Shown: positions 1 to 10,125, counted from the stretch's first letter. The stretch: DNA of 64,000 nt from Rhodobacter aestuarii (GCF_900156655.1 NZ_FTOG01000001.1:372001-436000); one strand, 5' to 3'. Notes: generated from the letters alone by a model not told the origin. Numbers and translations: made by a program.

Positions 1-1
1 T

Positions 2-193
2 GTGAAGGCGCGCGGCATTCCGATCATCCTGATCTCGCACAATATGCCCCATGTGTTTGAAGTGGCCGACCGCATCCATGTGCACCGCCTTGGGCGCCGC
101 CTGTGTGTGATCGACCCGAAGACGCATTCGATGTCCGATGCGGTGGCCTACATGACCGGGGCGAAAGCGCCCGAGGGCATGGAAGCCGCCTAA
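2..193 (+). CDS. Sugar ABC transporter ATP-binding protein, C-terminal fragment
   Basis: This is the 3' end of a gene whose start lies before the window. The visible 63 residues hold the H-loop region of an ABC ATPase (SHNMPHVFEVADRI) followed by a short tail, as in single-domain ATPases of ribose/fructose-type (FrcA-like) sugar importers. The ATPase would sit on the cytoplasmic face and power sugar uptake. The frame is open at the window edge, so the apparent GTG start at position 2 is not the true start. An intrinsic terminator follows about 50 bases after the stop. The sugar cannot be told from this fragment. Confidence 0.8.
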   Translation: MKARGIPIILISHNMPHVFEVADRIHVHRLGRRLCVIDPKTHSMSDAVAYMTGAKAPEGMEAA

Positions 194-240
194 ACGATCA
201 AACCCGGCGCGCCCCACTCACGGAACTTGCGCAAAGGGTG

Positions 241-268
241 AGGCCCGGGGTCGCCCCCGGGCCTTTGG
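241..268 (+). terminator. Intrinsic terminator after the sugar ABC gene
   Basis: A perfect 10-bp stem (AGGCCCGGGG pairing with CCCCGGGCCT) with a TCGC loop is followed by a short T-containing tract. It closes the upstream sugar transporter operon and separates it from the hydrolase gene. Confidence 0.7.
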
Positions 269-334
269 TCTTGCCCGAAGCCTGCCTTCCGGTCCAATCT
301 TGCGCCAAAGAACTGCAGGAGGCAGGGGGGAAGA

Positions 335-1177
335 ATGAAACTGGTTCGTTATGGCGACAAAGGCTTTGAAAAGCCGGGGCTTTTGCACACCGATGGCACG
401 TTGCGTGACCTCAGCCGGGTGGTGCGCGATATTGATGGCGCGGCGCTTTCCGATGCGGGGCTGTCGCGGCTGGAATGGGTCGATGCTGCGATGCTGCCGA
501 TTGTGCCCGAAGGCGTGCGTTTGGGGGCCCCCGTCGCCAATGTTGGCAAGCTGATTGCGGTCGGTCTGAACTATGCCGATCACGCCGCCGAGTCTGGCAT
601 GGATGTGCCACCCGAGCCGGTGTTGTTCATGAAAGCGACCTCGGCGATTTCCGGCCCCGATGACCCGATCGAATTGCCGCGCGGCTCCACCAAGCTGGAT
701 TGGGAGGTGGAACTGGCCTTTGTGATCGGCACCCGCGCCAAATACGTCCCCCTCGAGAGTGCGATGGATCATGTGGCGGGCTATATGATCTGCAATGATG
801 TGTCGGAGCGCAGCTTCCAAATTGAACATGCGGGCCAATGGGTCAAAGGCAAAAGCCATGACAGCTTTGCCCCCCTCGGCCCGTGGTTGGTGACGAAGGA
901 AGAGGTGCCCGATCCGCAAAACCTGTCGCTTTGGCTGGATGTGAACGGCTCCCGTCGCCAAAACGGCTCGACCGCGACAATGGTCTATGGCGTCGCTTAT
1001 CTGGTGCATTACATCAGCCAGTTCATGACGCTGGAGCCGGGCGATATCATCACCACCGGCACGCCGCCCGGTGTGGGGATGGGCATGGATCCGCCGCAAT
1101 TCCTGTGGGAAGGCGATACGGTCGATCTGGGGGTTGAGGGGCTGGGCCAACAGCATCAGCGCGTGGTGCTGGTGTGA
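335..1177 (+). CDS. Fumarylacetoacetate hydrolase family protein
   Basis: A 280-residue protein of the FAH superfamily, cytoplasmic metal-dependent enzymes that cleave or hydrate acidic keto compounds. The WEVELAFVIG block near residues 123-132 supplies the two conserved glutamates (E124, E126), and D155 in NDVSER completes the expected divalent-metal site. The length fits the single-domain bacterial type annotated as 2,4-diketo-3-deoxy-L-fuconate hydrolase or ureidoglycolate lyase. It follows a sugar importer and overlaps an aldehyde dehydrogenase gene by four bases (GTGA). That favours a role in non-phosphorylative sugar acid breakdown, but this is inference and the substrate is not fixed by sequence. 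A GGAGGCAGG-like ribosome binding site precedes the ATG. Confidence 0.85.
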   Translation: MKLVRYGDKGFEKPGLLHTDGTLRDLSRVVRDIDGAALSDAGLSRLEWVDAAMLPIVPEGVRLGAPVANVGKLIAVGLNYADHAAESGMDVPPEPVLFMKATSAISGPDDPIELPRGSTKLDWEVELAFVIGTRAKYVPLESAMDHVAGYMICNDVSERSFQIEHAGQWVKGKSHDSFAPLGPWLVTKEEVPDPQNLSLWLDVNGSRRQNGSTATMVYGVAYLVHYISQFMTLEPGDIITTGTPPGVGMGMDPPQFLWEGDTVDLGVEGLGQQHQRVVLV

Positions 1178-2568
1178 CCCCGGCCGAGGTCTACACCCAA
1201 CTCGCTGCAGGCGATGCGGCGCGGCGCACGGGCTTTACGCTTGCGAAGCGCCGCGCAGTTTTGGCGAAACTGGCCGCCGAATTGCGCGCGCGCGAAAGCG
1301 AGATCATGGCCGCTTTGGCCGCCGATCTTGGTAAGCCGCCGGTTGAGGTGCGGATCTCGGAAATCATTCCCATCCTGTCGGAAATCCGGCACACGACCAA
1401 ACATCTGAAGCGCTGGGCCAAGCCACGCCGGGTTTGGCCCACGCTTTCCATGCTGGGCACACGCGGTACGATCCGGCCCGAGCCCAAGGGCACGGTGCTG
1501 ATCATCGCGCCGTGGAACTATCCGCTGTGCCTCGCGCTTGGCTCGTTGGTCTCGGCGATTGCGGCGGGCAATGCGGCGGTGATCAAACCCTCGGAACTCG
1601 CGCCCGCCACCTCGGCGCTGATCGCCCAAATCGCCGCGGCTGCACTGCCCGCTGATCTTGTGGCGGTGGTGGAAGGGGGCGTGGAGGTTTCGACCGAGCT
1701 TCTTGCCCAGCCCTTTGACCACATCTTCTTTACCGGCTCGCCCGCTGTGGGGCGCGTGGTGATGGCGGCGGCGGCGAAAACGCTGGCCTCTGTGACGCTG
1801 GAATTGGGCGGGAAATCTCCGGTTATTCTTGGCCCCGGCGCAAATCTGCAAAAAGCCGCGCGGATGGTGGCTTGGGGCAAGTTTCAAAACGCGGGCCAAA
1901 CCTGCATCGCGCCCGATCATGTCTATGTGCCGCGCGCCGATCAGGCCGCCTTCACCCAAGCCCTGCGCGCCGAGATTGCTAAGATGTATGGCGCCACGCC
2001 CGAAACCTCGCGCAGCTTCGCGCGGCTGATTGGGGCGCGCCATTTCTCCCGGCTCAAGGGCTTGCTGGATGAGGCGCTGGCCAAAGGCGCGACCCTTATC
2101 ACTGGGGGGGAGGCGGAAGAGGCCGCGCGCTATCTCGCCCCCACGGTGTTGACCGATGTGCCGGGCGAGGCCGCGCTTATGCGCGAAGAGATTTTCGGCC
2201 CGGTGCTTCCGGTGATCGCCTATGACGCTCTTGAGACGGTGCTGGCCGAAATTGAGGCGGGGGAAAAGCCGCTCGCGCTTTACCTCTTCACCAAGGACCG
2301 CGCCTTGATCAACCGTATCAGCGCCGCCACCACTTCGGGCGGGGTGGGGGTGAATGTGACGCTTGCGCATTTCCTGCACCTCAACCTGCCCTTTGGTGGG
2401 GTGGGCAATTCGGGCCTAGGGGCTGCGCATGGCCGCTGGGGCTTTGCCGCTTTCAGCCATGAAAAGCCGATCTTGGAAAACCGCTTTGCGGTGCTGGACC
2501 CGTTGATGCCGCCCTATACAAAAATGAGCGCGCGGTTCGCCAAAGCGGTGCAAAAGCTGGTGGGCTAA
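1174..2568 (+). CDS. Aldehyde dehydrogenase, class 3 / coniferyl aldehyde type
   Basis: A 464-residue NAD(P)-dependent aldehyde dehydrogenase. The APWNYP motif near residue 112, the catalytic base E210 in ELGGKSP and the nucleophile C244 in GQTC are all present. The short length and WNYP sequence match the ALDH3-like group (fatty aldehyde and coniferyl aldehyde dehydrogenases) rather than the ~500-residue class. It starts at a GTG that overlaps the stop of the preceding hydrolase gene, so the two are translationally coupled and probably work in one catabolic route. The exact aldehyde is unknown. Confidence 0.85.
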   Translation: MTPAEVYTQLAAGDAARRTGFTLAKRRAVLAKLAAELRARESEIMAALAADLGKPPVEVRISEIIPILSEIRHTTKHLKRWAKPRRVWPTLSMLGTRGTIRPEPKGTVLIIAPWNYPLCLALGSLVSAIAAGNAAVIKPSELAPATSALIAQIAAAALPADLVAVVEGGVEVSTELLAQPFDHIFFTGSPAVGRVVMAAAAKTLASVTLELGGKSPVILGPGANLQKAARMVAWGKFQNAGQTCIAPDHVYVPRADQAAFTQALRAEIAKMYGATPETSRSFARLIGARHFSRLKGLLDEALAKGATLITGGEAEEAARYLAPTVLTDVPGEAALMREEIFGPVLPVIAYDALETVLAEIEAGEKPLALYLFTKDRALINRISAATTSGGVGVNVTLAHFLHLNLPFGGVGNSGLGAAHGRWGFAAFSHEKPILENRFAVLDPLMPPYTKMSARFAKAVQKLVG

Positions 2569-2645
2569 GCCTTAGGGTAAAGGCGCGAAAGGGTTTGTTT
2601 ACCAAGCGCGATTAGGGTTTGGGAAACAGCCTCCCCAAGCCCTAA

Positions 2646-3737
2646 ATGACCCTCACCATTTACGCCATCGACAATCAGTTTGCGGCTGCCACGGGCTCCA
2701 ACATCGGCTCGGGGGCGGGCACCTCTACGTTTGACTATCCGCCGAACTCGTCGAAGGATCTGGTGATCCAATCGCAACCCGGCGATCCCTCTCCCTATAT
2801 CTTCTCGCCGGGGGATACTTACACGATCACCTTCGGAGGCAATGGCGGCGACACGATTGCGAATGCCACGATCATCCGGTCCGATTTCATCGACCTCAAT
2901 GGCGACAGTGGCTATGCGGTGGTGTTTGAGGGGCTTGATAGCCATGGCGATCTGATCCAACTCGTTTGGACCCCGGATTTTGATTTGGAAACATGGTATT
3001 GGGATAATTTTGACTCTGGCAACCCGCCGGGCTTCTATACCACGGACCAATCCCCAACCACCTATCAGATGCCCTGTTTTGATGCCCGCACGCGGGTGCA
3101 AACGCCTGAAGGTGAGCGCGCCATCGCCTGCCTGCGCCCCGGTGATGTGGTGGACACGCGCGACAACGGCCCGCAAGCTTTACGCTGGATCGGGCGGTTT
3201 GATGTGGCGGGCGTTGGGCGGTCGATGCCGGTCTGGTTTGAAACGGGCGTTTTGGGCAATACCCGGCCTTTGCTGCTCAGCCGCCAGCATCGGGTGCTGC
3301 TTACCGACCCGCAGGGGGAAGAGGTGCTGGTGCCCGCCGCCGCGCTGCTCAACGGCGCCACGGTGCGGCTGCAACCGCTCGACCGGATCGCCTATGTGCA
3401 TCTGCTGTTTGAGCGCCATGAGATCATTTTGGCCGAGGGTTGTGCCTGCGAAACGCTGCTGCTCAAGCGTACCACGGCGGGGTATTTGGCCGATCAGCAT
3501 ATTCCCGGCCTGCCGCAAGCGATGGGCGGGCTGGCGCAAACCCCGGCGCGGCCCATTTTGACGACGCGGGCTGGCGAACAGCTTTGGGCGCGGATACAAA
3601 AAGCCACGGGGCGCAAGCGGGCAATGTTTGGCAAGCGGGGCCGTTCGCAAGCCGCGATCTTCACCTTTGTGCCCTGCACCACAGGCGCGCACGCCAATTG
3701 CCGCGCGGTAGAGGCCGAAGACCCCGCGCCGGTCTGA
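2646..3737 (+). CDS. Hint-domain protein (Hint_2 type)
   Basis: A 363-residue protein with two parts. Residues 1 to about 140 are rich in Gly, Ser, Asp and aromatic residues, with no family I recognise. Residues 142 to about 300 form a Hint (Hedgehog/intein) domain: C144 in PCFDARTRV as candidate first nucleophile, a GDVV block near 167, and SRQHRVLL near 212-219 giving the conserved histidine H215. Such Hint modules are common in Rhodobacterales and are thought to self-process or to anchor secreted proteins. A tail of about 60 residues follows. No signal peptide is visible. A second, degenerate Hint gene lies near 28.6 kb. Function beyond the domain is unknown. Confidence 0.8.
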   Translation: MTLTIYAIDNQFAAATGSNIGSGAGTSTFDYPPNSSKDLVIQSQPGDPSPYIFSPGDTYTITFGGNGGDTIANATIIRSDFIDLNGDSGYAVVFEGLDSHGDLIQLVWTPDFDLETWYWDNFDSGNPPGFYTTDQSPTTYQMPCFDARTRVQTPEGERAIACLRPGDVVDTRDNGPQALRWIGRFDVAGVGRSMPVWFETGVLGNTRPLLLSRQHRVLLTDPQGEEVLVPAAALLNGATVRLQPLDRIAYVHLLFERHEIILAEGCACETLLLKRTTAGYLADQHIPGLPQAMGGLAQTPARPILTTRAGEQLWARIQKATGRKRAMFGKRGRSQAAIFTFVPCTTGAHANCRAVEAEDPAPV

Positions 3738-3853
3738 GTGCTGACCCACGATGCCCTGATGGCACGCCCTTAACCTCGCGTCCCTGCGCGCTGCTGCCCC
3801 CTTGCTCCCGCGCACATTTCGGCTCACACCGGGGCAAAAGCGGGGAGGCGGGG

Positions 3854-4771
3854 ATGAGTGAGGCAAAGGCATCAGGTGGCTGGAAGCTTTGGGCAGTGCT
3901 GGCGCTGCCGCCGCTGTTCTGGGCGGGCAATTTCATCGTGGCGCGCTATTCGCGCGGCGAATGGCCCCCCGTCAGCCTTGCCTATGGCCGCTGGGTGATC
4001 GCGCTGATCGCGCTTTTGCCCTTTGCTTGGCCACATCTCAAACGCGATTGGCCGCTTTATAAACGCTACTTCTGGCGCATCGTCGGGCTTTCTGTGCCCG
4101 GCGTTGTGGCCTTTAACACGCTGATTTATTGGGGCTTGCAGACAACGCCTGCCACCAATGGGATGCTGCTCAATTCCTCGATCCCGCTGTTGATCTTGCT
4201 CATCGGCGCGCTTTTCTGGGGGCAGCGCTTGGGGCTGTGGCAGGTCTTGGGCCTGATTGTCTCCACGCTGGGCGTGGCGGTGGTGATCTTGCAAGGTTCG
4301 CTCGCCCGCGCGCTGGCGCTTGATTTCGCGCAGGGCGACTTGATCATTTTCACCGCGATGATCGCTTGGGCCTTTTACACGATGGGGCTGAAGCTCTTCC
4401 CGCCAGAGGTGAACCGGATCGGCCTCTTGGCGGTGCAGATCATCCTTGCACTGCCGATGCTTGCGCCGTTCTTGGCGCTGGAGCTTTGGCTCGGCTATCG
4501 GCCGATCTTCACCCCGGCTTCGATTGCCTCGCTCGCCTATATCGGCATTGTGCCCTCGGTTCTGGCCTATCTTTTTTATACGCGCGCCGTGGTGCTGGCG
4601 GGGCCTGCGCGGGCGGGGCAGTTCATTCACCTGATCCCGGTTTACGGCGCGATCTTGTCGGCGGCCTTCCTGCATGAGCCGCTGCATCTTTACCACGCGG
4701 CGGGCTTTGGGCTGATTTTGGGGGGCATTTTGCTCGCCGCCCAAGGCAATCGCGCCGCTGCCAAAGGGTGA
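3854..4771 (+). CDS. EamA/DMT family transporter
   Basis: A 305-residue inner-membrane protein with about ten hydrophobic segments in two repeated halves, the drug/metabolite transporter fold (EamA domains). Recognisable features are PPLFWAGNFIVAR in the first helix and VAFNTLIYWGL in the first half. Members export amino acids, metabolites or toxic compounds, and the substrate cannot be predicted. The ATG at 3854 was chosen because the protein then starts directly before helix 1; the longer frame upstream only shadows the Hint gene. It lies just upstream of the ribosomal protein operon but is separated from it by that operon's own promoter. Confidence 0.85.
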   Translation: MSEAKASGGWKLWAVLALPPLFWAGNFIVARYSRGEWPPVSLAYGRWVIALIALLPFAWPHLKRDWPLYKRYFWRIVGLSVPGVVAFNTLIYWGLQTTPATNGMLLNSSIPLLILLIGALFWGQRLGLWQVLGLIVSTLGVAVVILQGSLARALALDFAQGDLIIFTAMIAWAFYTMGLKLFPPEVNRIGLLAVQIILALPMLAPFLALELWLGYRPIFTPASIASLAYIGIVPSVLAYLFYTRAVVLAGPARAGQFIHLIPVYGAILSAAFLHEPLHLYHAAGFGLILGGILLAAQGNRAAAKG

Positions 4772-4777
4772 TTTTGC

Positions 4778-4805
4778 TTGCACGCGGCGCGCTTTCCCCT
4801 ATAAG
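4778..4805 (+). promoter_or_regulatory. Promoter of the rpsF-rpsR-rplI operon
   Basis: A sigma-70-type pair is visible: TTGCAC, a 16-base spacer and TATAAG. It lies about 100 bases before the rpsF ATG, right after the EamA gene ends, and is the best promoter match in the window. Confidence 0.6.
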
Positions 4806-4906
4806 GCCCCATCTTCCGCGCTGATATGAACCGGCGCAGCCTCTCGTGGTGGGTGGCGGAAGGTTACATCCACCGTTGAAGCCGCCTAGTGAAAACAGGA
4901 GCCTAC

Positions 4907-5287
4907 ATGCCGCTTTACGAGCATGTCCTCATTGCGCGTCAGGATCTGTCCAACGCGCAGGCCGAAGGTCTTTTGGAACATTTTTCCGCCGTGATCGGTG
5001 ACAACGGGGGCAAAGTCCTCGGCACCGAATACTGGGGCGTGAAAACCATGGCCTACAAGATCAACAAAAACCGCAAAGGCCACTATGGCTTCATGCGGAC
5101 CGAATCGCCCTCGGGCGCCGTGCAGGAAATGGAGCGTCTCGCCCGTCTGCACGACGACGTGATGCGTGTTCTGACCGTGAAGGTCGACGCCCATGACGAA
5201 GGCCCCTCGGTGCAGATGCAAAAACGTGACGAGCGCGAAGAACGCGGCCCCCGTGGCGACCGCGGCCCGCGTCCCGAACGTCGTTGA
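4907..5287 (+). CDS. rpsF: 30S ribosomal protein S6
   Basis: The 126-residue S6 protein of the small ribosomal subunit, which pairs with S18 on the platform. The N-terminus (MPLYEHVLIARQDLS) and the central Tyr-Gly-Leu/Lys-Ile-Asn-Lys-Asn-Arg region are typical. The C-terminal tail is rich in Arg, Glu and Asp, the usual variable extension. Start at 4907 gives the canonical N-terminus. The order S6-S18-L9 is the standard bacterial operon. The tail makes it slightly longer than the conserved core. Confidence 0.98.
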   Translation: MPLYEHVLIARQDLSNAQAEGLLEHFSAVIGDNGGKVLGTEYWGVKTMAYKINKNRKGHYGFMRTESPSGAVQEMERLARLHDDVMRVLTVKVDAHDEGPSVQMQKRDEREERGPRGDRGPRPERR

Positions 5288-5304
5288 TCGCAGGAGTTTG
5301 ACCC

Positions 5305-5532
5305 ATGGCTAGCAAACCGTTTTTCCGTCGCCGCAAGGTCTGCCCGTTCTCGGGCGAGAACGCGCCGAAGATCGACTACAAAGACACCCGTCTTCTGCAG
5401 CGCTACATCTCGGAGCGTGGCAAGATCGTCCCCGCCCGCATCACCGCCGTTTCGGCCAAGAAACAGCGCGAGCTTGCGCGTGCCATCAAGCGCGCCCGTT
5501 TCCTCGCCCTGCTTCCCTATGCCGTGAAGTAA
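5305..5532 (+). CDS. rpsR: 30S ribosomal protein S18
   Basis: A 75-residue, strongly basic S18 protein, the partner of S6 on the 30S platform. It contains the family sequence [16 protein letters not shown] followed by the RI-T-basic C-terminal core. A GCAGGAG ribosome binding site lies in the 17-base gap after rpsF. Length is normal for the family. Twelve bases separate its stop from the rplI start, so the three genes form one transcript. Confidence 0.98.
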   Translation: MASKPFFRRRKVCPFSGENAPKIDYKDTRLLQRYISERGKIVPARITAVSAKKQRELARAIKRARFLALLPYAVK

Positions 5533-5544
5533 GGAGACAGAGCA

Positions 5545-6120
5545 ATGCAAGTCATCCTTCTGGAACGCGTGGCCAAACTTGGCCAAATGGGCGATGTCGT
5601 GAAAGTGCGCGACGGGTATGCTCGCAACTTCCTGCTGCCCCAAGGCAAAGCGCTGCGCGCCAACGAAGCCAACATCAAAAGCTTCGAAGAGCGTAAAGCC
5701 CAGCTTGAGGCCCGCAACCTTGAGACCAAAGCCGAAGCGCAAGCTCTGGCCGAGAAACTCGACGGTCAGCAGTTCATCGTGATCCGCTCGGCGTCCGACG
5801 CCGGTGCGCTTTACGGTTCGGTCACCACCCGTGACGCCGCCGAAGCGGCCACCACGGGCGGCTTCTCGATCGACAAGCGCCAAGTGGTGCTGAAAGCCCC
5901 GATCAAAGACCTCGGCCTGCATGACGTGCACGTTGTGCTGCACCCGGAAGTCGAAGCGACCATCGTCATCAACGTGGCGCGCTCGATGGAAGAAGCCGAA
6001 ATCCAAGCTTCGGGCAAATCGATCCAAGAACTCGCCGCAGAAGCCGAAGCGGCTGCCGAGTTCGAGATTGCCGAACTGTTCGACGAAGTGGGCGCTGCGG
6101 CGGCCGACGACGACGAATAA
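5545..6120 (+). CDS. rplI: 50S ribosomal protein L9
   Basis: The 191-residue L9 protein of the large subunit, which binds 23S rRNA with its N domain and spaces ribosomes with its C domain. [19 protein letters not shown] and the following [12 protein letters not shown] block are the standard N domain; a long helix links it to the C domain. The acidic C-terminal tail (to ADDDE) makes it longer than the ~150-residue E. coli protein, as in other alphaproteobacteria. A GGAGACAG ribosome binding site precedes the ATG. The operon ends at a terminator 30 bases downstream. Confidence 0.98.
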   Translation: MQVILLERVAKLGQMGDVVKVRDGYARNFLLPQGKALRANEANIKSFEERKAQLEARNLETKAEAQALAEKLDGQQFIVIRSASDAGALYGSVTTRDAAEAATTGGFSIDKRQVVLKAPIKDLGLHDVHVVLHPEVEATIVINVARSMEEAEIQASGKSIQELAAEAEAAAEFEIAELFDEVGAAAADDDE

Positions 6121-6151
6121 GAAATCTATCTCCGATCTCGGAGGTTACGAG

Positions 6152-6178
6152 CCGCGCCCTTCGGGGCGCGGTTTTGTT
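6152..6178 (+). terminator. Intrinsic terminator of the rpsF operon
   Basis: A perfect 8-bp GC stem (CCGCGCCC with GGGCGCGG) with a TTCG tetraloop is followed by TTTTGTTT. It lies 31 bases after the rplI stop. Confidence 0.9.
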
Positions 6179-6360
6179 TGGGGATGGTGCCCCTTTGCCC
6201 GGAATCGCCGCTTTAGCGGCCCGGGCAGCGCCCGACCGCCCCCTCGGGCGGGCGCTTGCAACGTTTGGATAAAGAACGCGGGCTGAAGATCTGACACGAT
6301 AAAACGCCCCGCACATCCGGCAGGCGCCCACCCGGCGGTCATGCGCCGCCCTGTGTCGTC

Positions 6361-7914
6361 TTACGTCGGCAAAATCGCCATCGGCGTGGCCTTCATCGCG
6401 CTTGCGAGCGAGGCAAAGCGTGCCTCGGCCACTTCGCCAAACAGCCCCGCGCCGCGCTTGGTCAGATGCAGCTCGATGGTGTTGGTCTTTTCGTTATAGC
6501 TCAACTCGCCCGCATCGCCCGGATCATGGATTGCGAACATCGCGCCAAAGCGCATCGCCTTGCCCAAGATCTCGGCCTCGCGCAATTGCTCGGGTGGCAG
6601 CAGATCAAAGAGCGGCGTGAACCGGCTGCCGGAGCGCGAGTTCTTGTAGCGGTGCAACAGCGCCACCCCCAAAAATACCCGTTCGGGGTGGCTCAGTGCC
6701 GCCATATTGGCGCGGGTAACATTGTCAAAACACGCCTCGGCCCGGTAATCGGGATGGGTGCGCCAAGTTGTGTCATGCAGCAAACATGCCGCGCGCATCA
6801 GCCGGTAGCGCGCGGGGGAGACCTCGCCAAAAAGTGGCTCGATGAAGGCATGCAGCTTTTTGCCAAAGCCCGGCAGCCGCGATTGCCCACGTTCGGCATG
6901 GCGGCAGGCCTCTATCAGCGGGTCGCGCGCGCGCAGTTTGTCGGGCATCTGCTCATACAAAAGCCCTTCGCGGATACCGTAAGAGGAAACGTCAATTTCC
7001 TTCGGCTGGAAGGTCTCGATCAATTCGCGCAGCACGAGGGATGCCAGCGGCACCAATTCCATCCGCGCCTGCGAGGTGCCGGTTTTCGCCCGCAGATCCG
7101 CCAAGTCTTGCTTGCCGATCCAATCGAGCGTTTTGAGAACGCTGTCGGGCTCCATCCGGTATTCATGCAGCACCAAAAGCGGGTATTTGTTGCGCTCCAT
7201 ATCAAGCCGCGCAATCGCCCGCCACGAGCCGCCCACCAGATAAAGCCGGTCGTGATCGGTGCCGAGCTTTTTCGCCAGCCGCTCCACATGGGCGCGGATA
7301 TGGGCGAGTTGCTCTTTTTTGCCGCCCTCGATCTGTTGCAGCCGGAACGGCCCCAAAGGCGAGGTGTCGCGCTTGCCCACTTTGCGCCCGCCTAAAACGG
7401 CGAGTTCCATCGAGTTGCCGCCGATGTCGGAAATTAGGCCCTGCGCCTCGGGCCAGCCCAACAGCACGCCTTGCGCCGAAAGCCGCGCCTCTTCGGTGCC
7501 GTCAATCACATGCAGCCGCAGCCCGGTTTCGCGCTCCACTTGGCGCTGAAACTCGGGGCCGTCTTTGGCATCACGCACCGCCGCCGTGGCGACGCAGGTG
7601 AGCGGGCCAATATCCATCCCCTTGGCCAGCAATGAAAACCGCTTGAGTGCGATCAGCGCGCGTTCGCGGCCCTTGGGGTTCAGCATCCCGGTTTCGGCAA
7701 GCTCTTTGCCCAGCCCCGCCATCACCTTTTCATTGAAGAAATAGGCCGGGCTGCGGGCGGCGCCGTCAAACACCACCATCCGAACCGAGTTGGAGCCAAC
7801 ATCAACCACCCCCACCCGCGACACGGCGCGGGCCGAAGGGTCATCGAACAAAGGCTTTCCAAATGGGTCCCAATCCTCGGCGTCCTCATGCAGGGGAGTG
7901 GTCTTTGGGTTCAT
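6361..7914 (-). CDS. ppx: Exopolyphosphatase, Ppx/GppA family
   Basis: A 517-residue phosphatase of the ASKHA fold that removes terminal phosphates from polyphosphate (or from pppGpp in GppA). The phosphate-1 loop VGVVDVGSNSVRMVV lies near residue 35, and the phosphate-2 loop ISDIGGNSMEL follows around residue 165. The C-terminal third resembles an HD-type helical domain, the long-form layout. It is 36 bases downstream of ppk1 on the same strand, the common ppk-ppx arrangement, which supports polyphosphate as the substrate. It is probably the last gene of an operon that begins with the AI-2E family permease. Confidence 0.92.
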   Translation of the reverse strand: MNPKTTPLHEDAEDWDPFGKPLFDDPSARAVSRVGVVDVGSNSVRMVVFDGAARSPAYFFNEKVMAGLGKELAETGMLNPKGRERALIALKRFSLLAKGMDIGPLTCVATAAVRDAKDGPEFQRQVERETGLRLHVIDGTEEARLSAQGVLLGWPEAQGLISDIGGNSMELAVLGGRKVGKRDTSPLGPFRLQQIEGGKKEQLAHIRAHVERLAKKLGTDHDRLYLVGGSWRAIARLDMERNKYPLLVLHEYRMEPDSVLKTLDWIGKQDLADLRAKTGTSQARMELVPLASLVLRELIETFQPKEIDVSSYGIREGLLYEQMPDKLRARDPLIEACRHAERGQSRLPGFGKKLHAFIEPLFGEVSPARYRLMRAACLLHDTTWRTHPDYRAEACFDNVTRANMAALSHPERVFLGVALLHRYKNSRSGSRFTPLFDLLPPEQLREAEILGKAMRFGAMFAIHDPGDAGELSYNEKTNTIELHLTKRGAGLFGEVAEARFASLASAMKATPMAILPT

Positions 7915-7950
7915 CGGGCAGCCTTCCGAGTCGATCCGTCCTAAGCGTGA

Positions 7951-10125
7951 TCACGGTATCCTGTGTTCGGGTCCATGGGCAAGCACCGGCACATCTTTTG
8001 CGCCCGCCGTGCCACGCCCCGAAAGCGAGGGGTTTTCCATGAAGAACTTGTGGCAGGAGAAAAGTTCCTTGCCCTCGGGCAGGGCGCGGATAAAGCGGCC
8101 ATCGGGACCAAGCACCCAGCTTTGCGCGGTATCGGCCATGTTCGCCGCCATGATCTGGCCGACGATCTGCGCTTTCACCGTGTCGTTTTTCGCCTCAATC
8201 AGCGTTTCCACGCGCCGCGTCAGGTTGCGGCCCATCCAGTCGGCAGAGGAGAAAAACACCCGTGCGCCTTCTGAGGGCAGGCCATGGCCATTGCCAAAAC
8301 AGACAATCCGCGAATGTTCCAAGAACCGCCCGACAATGGATTTGACGCGGATGTTTTCGCTCAGCCCTTTGATGCCCGGGCGCACGCCGCAGATGCCGCG
8401 CACCACGAGCGAGATTTCTACCCCCGCTTGGCTTGCCGCATAAAGCGCATCAATCACATCGGCATCAATCAGTGAGTTGACCTTGGCCCAAATCTCCGCA
8501 GGCCGCCCGGCTTTGGCATGCTCTGCCTCGGCGGCGATCATTTCCAAAAGCTTGGGTTTGAGCGAGGTGGGCGAGATCGACAAATTCTCCAACCCCTCGG
8601 GCTGCACATAGCCCGACAGATAGTTGAAGACCTTGGTGGCATCGCGCCCCAAGCTCGCATCGCAAGTGAAGAAGCTCAAATCGGTGTAAATCCGCGCCGT
8701 GATCGGGTGATAGTTGCCGGTCCCATAGTGGGTGTAGGTGACAAGGTTATCGCCCTCGCGCCGCACCACGGTCGAGATTTTTGCATGCGTTTTCAGATGC
8801 ATGAAGCCGTAAACGACATGCGCGCCCGCCCGTTCCAGCCGCCGCGATTGGCGGATGTTGGCGGCCTCGTCAAAGCGGGCCTTGAGTTCGACAAGGGCCG
8901 TGACCGATTTGCCGTTTTCCGCCGCCTCGCAAAGCGCATCCACGACGGGGCTGTCTTTCGAGGTGCGGTAAAGCGTTTGCTTGATCGCCAGCACATTCGG
9001 GTCGTTCGCGGCCTGCGTCAGGAAGCGAATGACCATGTCAAAGGTTTCATAGGGGTGGTGCAGCAGCATGTCCTTATGCCGAATGGCCGAGAACATATCA
9101 CCGTCATGGTCTTGCACCCGTTCGGGCACGCGCGGCACAAACGGCGGCCAAAGCAGATCGGGGCGGTTATCCAGCACCAGTTCTTTCAGATCGGCGACCC
9201 CCAAGAGCCCCTTCACCTCGACCACCTCATCGGGGGCGACGTGCAATTCTTCCATGATCAGGCGGCGCAGCGCGCTTGGCGCGCCGGTGGTGATTTTGAG
9301 CCGGATCACTTGGCCGCGACGGCGCCGCTTCAGCGCGGTTTCAAACTCGCGCACAAGGTCTTCGGCTTCGTCTTCGACCTCAAGGTCGCTGTCGCGCAGC
9401 ACTCTAAACGCGCAATGCCCGGTTTCGGTGTAGCGCGGAAACAGCATATCGAGGTGCAACAGCAGTAATTCTTCCAGCGGCAGGAAGCGTGCCTCGCCGG
9501 GCAGGCGGATGAACCGGTCGATCTGCTGCGGGATCGGCAAAAGCGCCTGCATCCGCCGTTTGTCGGCGGTGCGCTCCAACTCCAGCGCCAAGCAAAAGCC
9601 GGTGTTGGGGATGAAGGGGAAGGGGTGCGCCGGGTCAATGGCGAGCGGCGACAGCACCGGGAACACTTTCGACAGGAAGTATTCCGCCAAGAAGCTGCGA
9701 TCTTCGGCGGTGATCGAGGAGCGCGACAACAGATGGATGCCGGTTTCTTCCATCTCGCGGCGCAGCGTGTTCCACGTGGATTGCTGCGTTTCCATCAGCG
9801 CGCGGGCATCGGCGTTGATCAGCGTCAACTGTTCAGCAGGGGTCAGCCCATCATCCGAGGGCACGGCATTGCGTTCGCGCACAAGCTCCATCAGGCCGGC
9901 CACACGCACGGTGTAAAACTCGTCGAGGTTGGTGGCCGAGATAGAGAGAAACCGCAGCCGCTCCAAAAGCGGCACGCGCTGGTTCGCCGCCTCTTCCAGC
10001 ACCCGCCAGTTGAAGGCGAGCCAGCTCAGCTCTCGGTTGAAGAAGCGCTTCGGCCCAGCCAGATCCTCCTCCGGAAGTTCATGCGGGACGGGGAAGGGGG
10101 CGGTGAGGAAATCTGCCTGAGTCAT
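7951..10125 (-). CDS. ppk1: Polyphosphate kinase 1
   Basis: A 724-residue PPK1, which reversibly transfers the gamma-phosphate of ATP to polyphosphate. It shows the N-terminal [19 protein letters not shown], the middle-domain [12 protein letters not shown], and the two phospholipase-D-like C-terminal domains, with the phosphohistidine in [17 protein letters not shown] and a second His in THAKIS. Length is normal. It lies between hdaA (51 bases upstream) and ppx, so polymer synthesis and degradation are likely co-transcribed. Confidence 0.96.
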   Translation of the reverse strand: MTQADFLTAPFPVPHELPEEDLAGPKRFFNRELSWLAFNWRVLEEAANQRVPLLERLRFLSISATNLDEFYTVRVAGLMELVRERNAVPSDDGLTPAEQLTLINADARALMETQQSTWNTLRREMEETGIHLLSRSSITAEDRSFLAEYFLSKVFPVLSPLAIDPAHPFPFIPNTGFCLALELERTADKRRMQALLPIPQQIDRFIRLPGEARFLPLEELLLLHLDMLFPRYTETGHCAFRVLRDSDLEVEDEAEDLVREFETALKRRRRGQVIRLKITTGAPSALRRLIMEELHVAPDEVVEVKGLLGVADLKELVLDNRPDLLWPPFVPRVPERVQDHDGDMFSAIRHKDMLLHHPYETFDMVIRFLTQAANDPNVLAIKQTLYRTSKDSPVVDALCEAAENGKSVTALVELKARFDEAANIRQSRRLERAGAHVVYGFMHLKTHAKISTVVRREGDNLVTYTHYGTGNYHPITARIYTDLSFFTCDASLGRDATKVFNYLSGYVQPEGLENLSISPTSLKPKLLEMIAAEAEHAKAGRPAEIWAKVNSLIDADVIDALYAASQAGVEISLVVRGICGVRPGIKGLSENIRVKSIVGRFLEHSRIVCFGNGHGLPSEGARVFFSSADWMGRNLTRRVETLIEAKNDTVKAQIVGQIMAANMADTAQSWVLGPDGRFIRALPEGKELFSCHKFFMENPSLSGRGTAGAKDVPVLAHGPEHRIP